A DNA stretch of 9,165 nucleotides. Source: CAYXXN01 sp964469055 (GTDB lineage: Bacteria; Acidobacteriota; Thermoanaerobaculia; Multivoradales; JAHEKO01). Within the stretch, counting starts at the first letter, position 1; each line of letters opens with the position of its first letter. A program made the translations under genes and the position numbers. Where the stretch lies: positions 1 to 9,165 of the forward strand of contig CAYXXN010000116.1 in NCBI GenBank assembly GCA_964469055.1, written 5' to 3'. Under the pieces are notes generated by a model. That model did no database searches. It saw only the letters and a list, made by a program, of their open reading frames with translations, and had not been told where the DNA came from. Shown one piece after another: positions 7,071 to 9,165 of the stretch.

Positions 7071-8252
7071 ATGAACCACGGCGCGGCCATCGCACAGCTC
7101 GAGCGCGATCTGCGGCAGCTCGAGCTCGACTACAACCGCTACTTCGCCGGTAGCCTCGAGCTCCCGCCGGAGCTCTTCCAGAAGGATCTGAGGGCCCGCC
7201 TGCGGAGCCTCCGCGGCCAGCCGGTAAAGGGCGTCGCGGACCGCTTCCGATTGAACGCGCTCACCGACCGTTTCAACGTGCTCTCCGAGCACTTCCACCG
7301 CCGCTTACGCGAGCTCGAGACGGGTGGCGAGCCTCGCCGAGCCGCCGACGAGCGCGGGTACGACCCGCACCAGGGCATCGTGCTCGACGGTGTGCCGTCG
7401 CCGGAGGCCCTGCGCGCCCTCTACGACGCCCTGTACGGCCAAGACGCCGGCGCGACGCCGTTCCCGACCTTCCGCGACCTGCTGCTGCGCCAGCTCGACA
7501 CGCTACGGGCCAAGAGCGGGTGTGTGCGCGTGCGCGTGCGGGTCGAGCTGGCGGACGGGCGTCCGCGTCTCAAGGCGCGGCCGGTCGAGAGCGCGGGCAG
7601 GAGCCGGGCCGGGGCGGTGGCCCTCGTCGCAGCGCTCGCCTGGCCTTCGACGGCAGCCTGGGCCGCGGCGACACGGGGGCTCGACCCAGCGCTGAACGCG
7701 CAGCTCGCCCTCGTCGAGGCCCAACCGGCCGATGTCGGAGCGCGCAACGACCTCGGCAACCTGCTCGTCTTGGCGGGCGATCCCGAGGCGGCCGCGGCGG
7801 CCTATCGCGAGGCTCTGCGCCTGGACCCGCACGCCGACCTCGCGCGCTACAACCTCGGCCTGCTCGAGCTCGAGCGCGGGCAACCTCGGGCCGCCCGCCG
7901 TCACTTCGCGCGCCTCCGCGGAGAAGAGCCGTTCCGCGCTCTCGCCCAGTACCGCCTGGGCGACATCGCGGCCGGGCGGGACTACCATGCGCGCGCCGTG
8001 CGCCACTACGAGCGTGCCTTTCGCCTGGCGCCGGAGCTCGCCGATCCGGCCACCCACCCGGAGGTGCTCTTCAATCGACTGGCGGACTGGGCGCGGCATC
8101 GCGCCTATCTCGCGCCGGCGCCGGGGCTGCGGCCGCGCCGCTACGCCGACCCCTCGCGGTTGGCGGGCCTGATGATGGGCGAGCCGGCCCCCGAGCCGGC
8201 CGTTCCAGCCGAACCGGCCGCTCCAGCCGAGCCGGTCGCGCCGCCAGACTAG
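7071..8252 (+). CDS. Composite protein: N-terminal helical domain, internal signal-like segment, TPRs, Pro/Ala/Glu tail
   Basis: A 393-residue protein read from the ATG at 7071. Residues 1 to about 172 form one domain: a helical part (LERDLRQLELDYNRYFAGSLELPPELFQKDLRARLRSLR, ADRFRLNALTDRFNVLSEHF) and then a beta part (CVRVRVRVELADGRPRLKARPVE). It resembles the domain known from Myxococcus MXAN_5187-type proteins; this is recalled, moderate confidence, function unknown. Residues 177-200 (RSRAGAVALVAALAWPSTAAWAAA) look like a signal peptide or single membrane span with a cleavage-like AWA|A. Residues 204-322 hold about three tetratricopeptide repeats (ARNDLGNLLVLAGDPEAAAAAYREALRLDP; LARYNLGLLELERGQPRAARRHF; AQYRLGDIAAG...AVRHYERAFRLAPE). 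The last 23 residues are Pro/Ala/Glu repeats. It may be a bitopic protein with a cytoplasmic N-domain and periplasmic TPRs, or a fusion of two formerly separate genes. TPRs usually mediate protein contacts. No Shine-Dalgarno is seen. It ends 13 bases from the convergent gene. Confidence 0.85.
   Translation: MNHGAAIAQLERDLRQLELDYNRYFAGSLELPPELFQKDLRARLRSLRGQPVKGVADRFRLNALTDRFNVLSEHFHRRLRELETGGEPRRAADERGYDPHQGIVLDGVPSPEALRALYDALYGQDAGATPFPTFRDLLLRQLDTLRAKSGCVRVRVRVELADGRPRLKARPVESAGRSRAGAVALVAALAWPSTAAWAAATRGLDPALNAQLALVEAQPADVGARNDLGNLLVLAGDPEAAAAAYREALRLDPHADLARYNLGLLELERGQPRAARRHFARLRGEEPFRALAQYRLGDIAAGRDYHARAVRHYERAFRLAPELADPATHPEVLFNRLADWARHRAYLAPAPGLRPRRYADPSRLAGLMMGEPAPEPAVPAEPAAPAEPVAPPD
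7520..7540 (+). repeat. Alternating purine-pyrimidine tract with GTGCGC repeat
   Basis: Every base from 7520 to 7540 alternates purine and pyrimidine. The core is three near-identical hexamers, GTGCGC GTGCGC GTGCGG, from 7524 to 7541. It encodes the VRVRVR part of a beta strand in the composite TPR gene. GT/GC alternation is the classic Z-DNA-prone composition; whether it forms is not known. Confidence 0.7.
8181..8246 (+). repeat. 18-base tandem repeat encoding Glu-Pro-Ala-x-Pro-Ala
   Basis: Three units of 18 bases at 8193-8210, 8211-8228 and 8229-8246, each starting GA(G/A)CCGG, follow a shortened 12-base copy at 8181-8192. They encode EPAP, EPAVPA, EPAAPA and EPVAPP at the C-terminus of the composite TPR protein. 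Such tails are usually disordered spacers, and copy number can change by slippage. Confidence 0.75.
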
Positions 8253-8265
8253 GATCTCGCGAACC

Positions 8266-9165
8266 TCAAGGCGCGTCGGCGGGCGGCGGCGCGCTGCCGG
8301 CCAGCGCCGCGCGGCCGCCGGCCAGCGCCCGCCTCAGCCGGCTGCGGGCGTTCTCCACCACCTCCGGATAAGCGGGCGCCTGCGGGCTGGCGAGCAGCTC
8401 GTCGAGCGCGCTCTCGGCCTGGTCGTACGCCGCCGCCGCGGAAGCGCGCTCGCCCCGGGCCAGATGCAAGTTGCCGCGCCGCAGGGCGCTCACCACGAGC
8501 GCGAGCCGGGCCGGCAGGTAGTCGGGATCGGCCGCCACAGCGGCCCGACCTCGCCGCTCGCCCTCGGCGTACCAGCCGAGAGCTCGGTCGGGGTCGCTCG
8601 CCACGACCTCGGCCCCCAGCCGGTTCGCCGCCGTCGCCAGGTTGGCGTGGGTGACGGCAGCCCAGGCCGCCCGGTCGGCGGTGTCGAACGTCGGCCAGCA
8701 GGCCACGACGAGAGTGGCAAGCGCGGCCGCGGCCCAAACCGCCAGCCGGCGCCGCCCGCCGGCTCGCCAGGCGACGGCGAGCTCGGCCAGACCGGCTCCT
8801 GCCGGAGGCACGAGCAGCGGCACCAGGGCCAGGCGATAGCGTGCGAAGACGAAGAACAGCGCCACCGACACACTGAGGCCGGCGACCAGCACGGCGAGGT
8901 AGCGGGCGCCGCACCGCCGCCGCAGTGCCACGAGGCCCGCGATCCCCAAGGACGCCACCCAGGGGAAGGTGATCGGGCTCGCCGCCAGCCACCGCGACTC
9001 CGCACGATAGACGTCGAACGCTTCGGCGTCGGGGATCTCGAGTCGATTCCAGGCGAAGAGGAGCTTGCGCCCCAGCCCGGCGAGCCAGGCTCCCGGCGCC
9101 GAAGCCAGGTCACGCCCGCTCTCGCGCCAGAGGGCGCGCGAGACCTCGGCCGGCGTGAGCGAGCC
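8266..9165 (-). CDS. GT39-like multi-pass membrane protein with C-terminal TPR-like region, 5' end missing
   Basis: The frame is open to the right edge, so the N-terminus, including any catalytic first loop, is missing; 299 residues are visible, numbered from base 9165. Residues 14-60 (RESGRDLASAPGAWLAGLGRKLLFAWNRLEIP) resemble the periplasmic stretch of glycosyltransferase family 39/ArnT-like membrane enzymes, where lipid-linked sugars are the usual donors. Four hydrophobic segments follow, at about 63-81, 89-108, 112-133 and 141-157. The second and third are joined by ARYRLALVPLLVP, the conserved 'saRYRlPlvP' signature of such proteins. From about 160 to 299 comes a soluble, Ala-rich helical region with TPR-like repeats (DPDRALGWYAEGERRGRAAVAADPDYLPARLALV; LARGERASAAAAYDQAESALDELL), ending in a Pro/Ala tail. 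Internal starts, such as the GTG at 8958, would begin inside a membrane segment and are unlikely. It converges with the composite TPR gene. Substrate is unknown. Confidence 0.85.
   Translation of the reverse strand, partial: GSLTPAEVSRALWRESGRDLASAPGAWLAGLGRKLLFAWNRLEIPDAEAFDVYRAESRWLAASPITFPWVASLGIAGLVALRRRCGARYLAVLVAGLSVSVALFFVFARYRLALVPLLVPPAGAGLAELAVAWRAGGRRRLAVWAAAALATLVVACWPTFDTADRAAWAAVTHANLATAANRLGAEVVASDPDRALGWYAEGERRGRAAVAADPDYLPARLALVVSALRRGNLHLARGERASAAAAYDQAESALDELLASPQAPAYPEVVENARSRLRRALAGGRAALAGSAPPPADAP

Noticed and set aside
7047..7298. N-terminal extension of SelA by 84 codons
   Set aside because: It would overlap the divergent gene. The SelA N-terminal motif PIDRLLRE already sits at the normal distance from the ATG at 7046.
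8238..8292. Eight-base inverted repeat GCGCCGCC / GGCGGCGC across the second convergent junction
   Set aside because: The loop is 39 bases, both arms lie in coding ends of GC-rich DNA and there is no T-tract, so chance is the simpler explanation.
8249..8992. Alternative minus-strand frame of 247 codons over the right-end membrane gene
   Set aside because: It is Arg/Gly/Ala-rich with no hydrophobic segments, whereas the neighbouring frame encodes four membrane segments and the ARYRL signature and stays open to the edge.

Overview
The window is a GC-rich, gene-dense bacterial chromosome segment. It holds six protein genes, two of them cut by the window edges. All gaps between genes are 40 bases or shorter, so no stretch over 300 bases lacks a gene. 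I saw no RNA gene, insertion sequence, CRISPR array or phage-like gene. The gene set (PilY1-type pilus adhesin, sigma-54 response regulator, SelA, TPR proteins, a GT39-like membrane protein) and the wording of several proteins suggest an environmental Gram-negative bacterium, most likely an Acidobacteriota member of the Thermoanaerobaculia type, with Myxococcota-like lineages as the alternative. That placement is inference from recalled family resemblance, not from a search.

Layout. (1) Bases 1-3507 (+): the C-terminal 1168 residues of a PilY1-type pilus-tip protein, with the end of a von Willebrand A domain and a complete PilY1/PilC beta-propeller carrying two EF-hand-like loops. (2) 3510-4352 (+): two bases downstream, a secreted protein with an FxLyD-like beta domain and a very acidic tail, very likely in the same operon. 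(3) 4361-5662 (-): a complete NtrC-family response regulator. (4) 5703-7046 (-): selA, selenocysteine synthase, 40 bases upstream of the regulator and probably co-transcribed with it. (5) 7071-8252 (+), divergent from selA by 24 bases: a composite protein with an N-terminal cytoplasmic-looking domain, an internal signal-peptide-like segment, TPRs and a Pro/Ala/Glu tail. (6) 8266-9165 (-): the C-terminal 299 residues of a GT39-like multi-pass membrane protein ending in TPR-like helices, cut by the right edge.

How they fit together. Genes 1 and 2 belong to the type IV pilus or a related surface filament system. selA implies that the organism makes selenocysteine, although selB, selC, selD and a selenoprotein are not in the window. 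The response regulator has no kinase beside it. The most unusual items are the apparent two-gene fusion at 7071-8252, a perfect TATAAT written through rare codons inside selA on the opposite strand, a 21-base alternating purine-pyrimidine tract just before the fusion joint, and the lack of a convincing Shine-Dalgarno sequence at all four visible start codons. I found no convincing undescribed multi-gene system.
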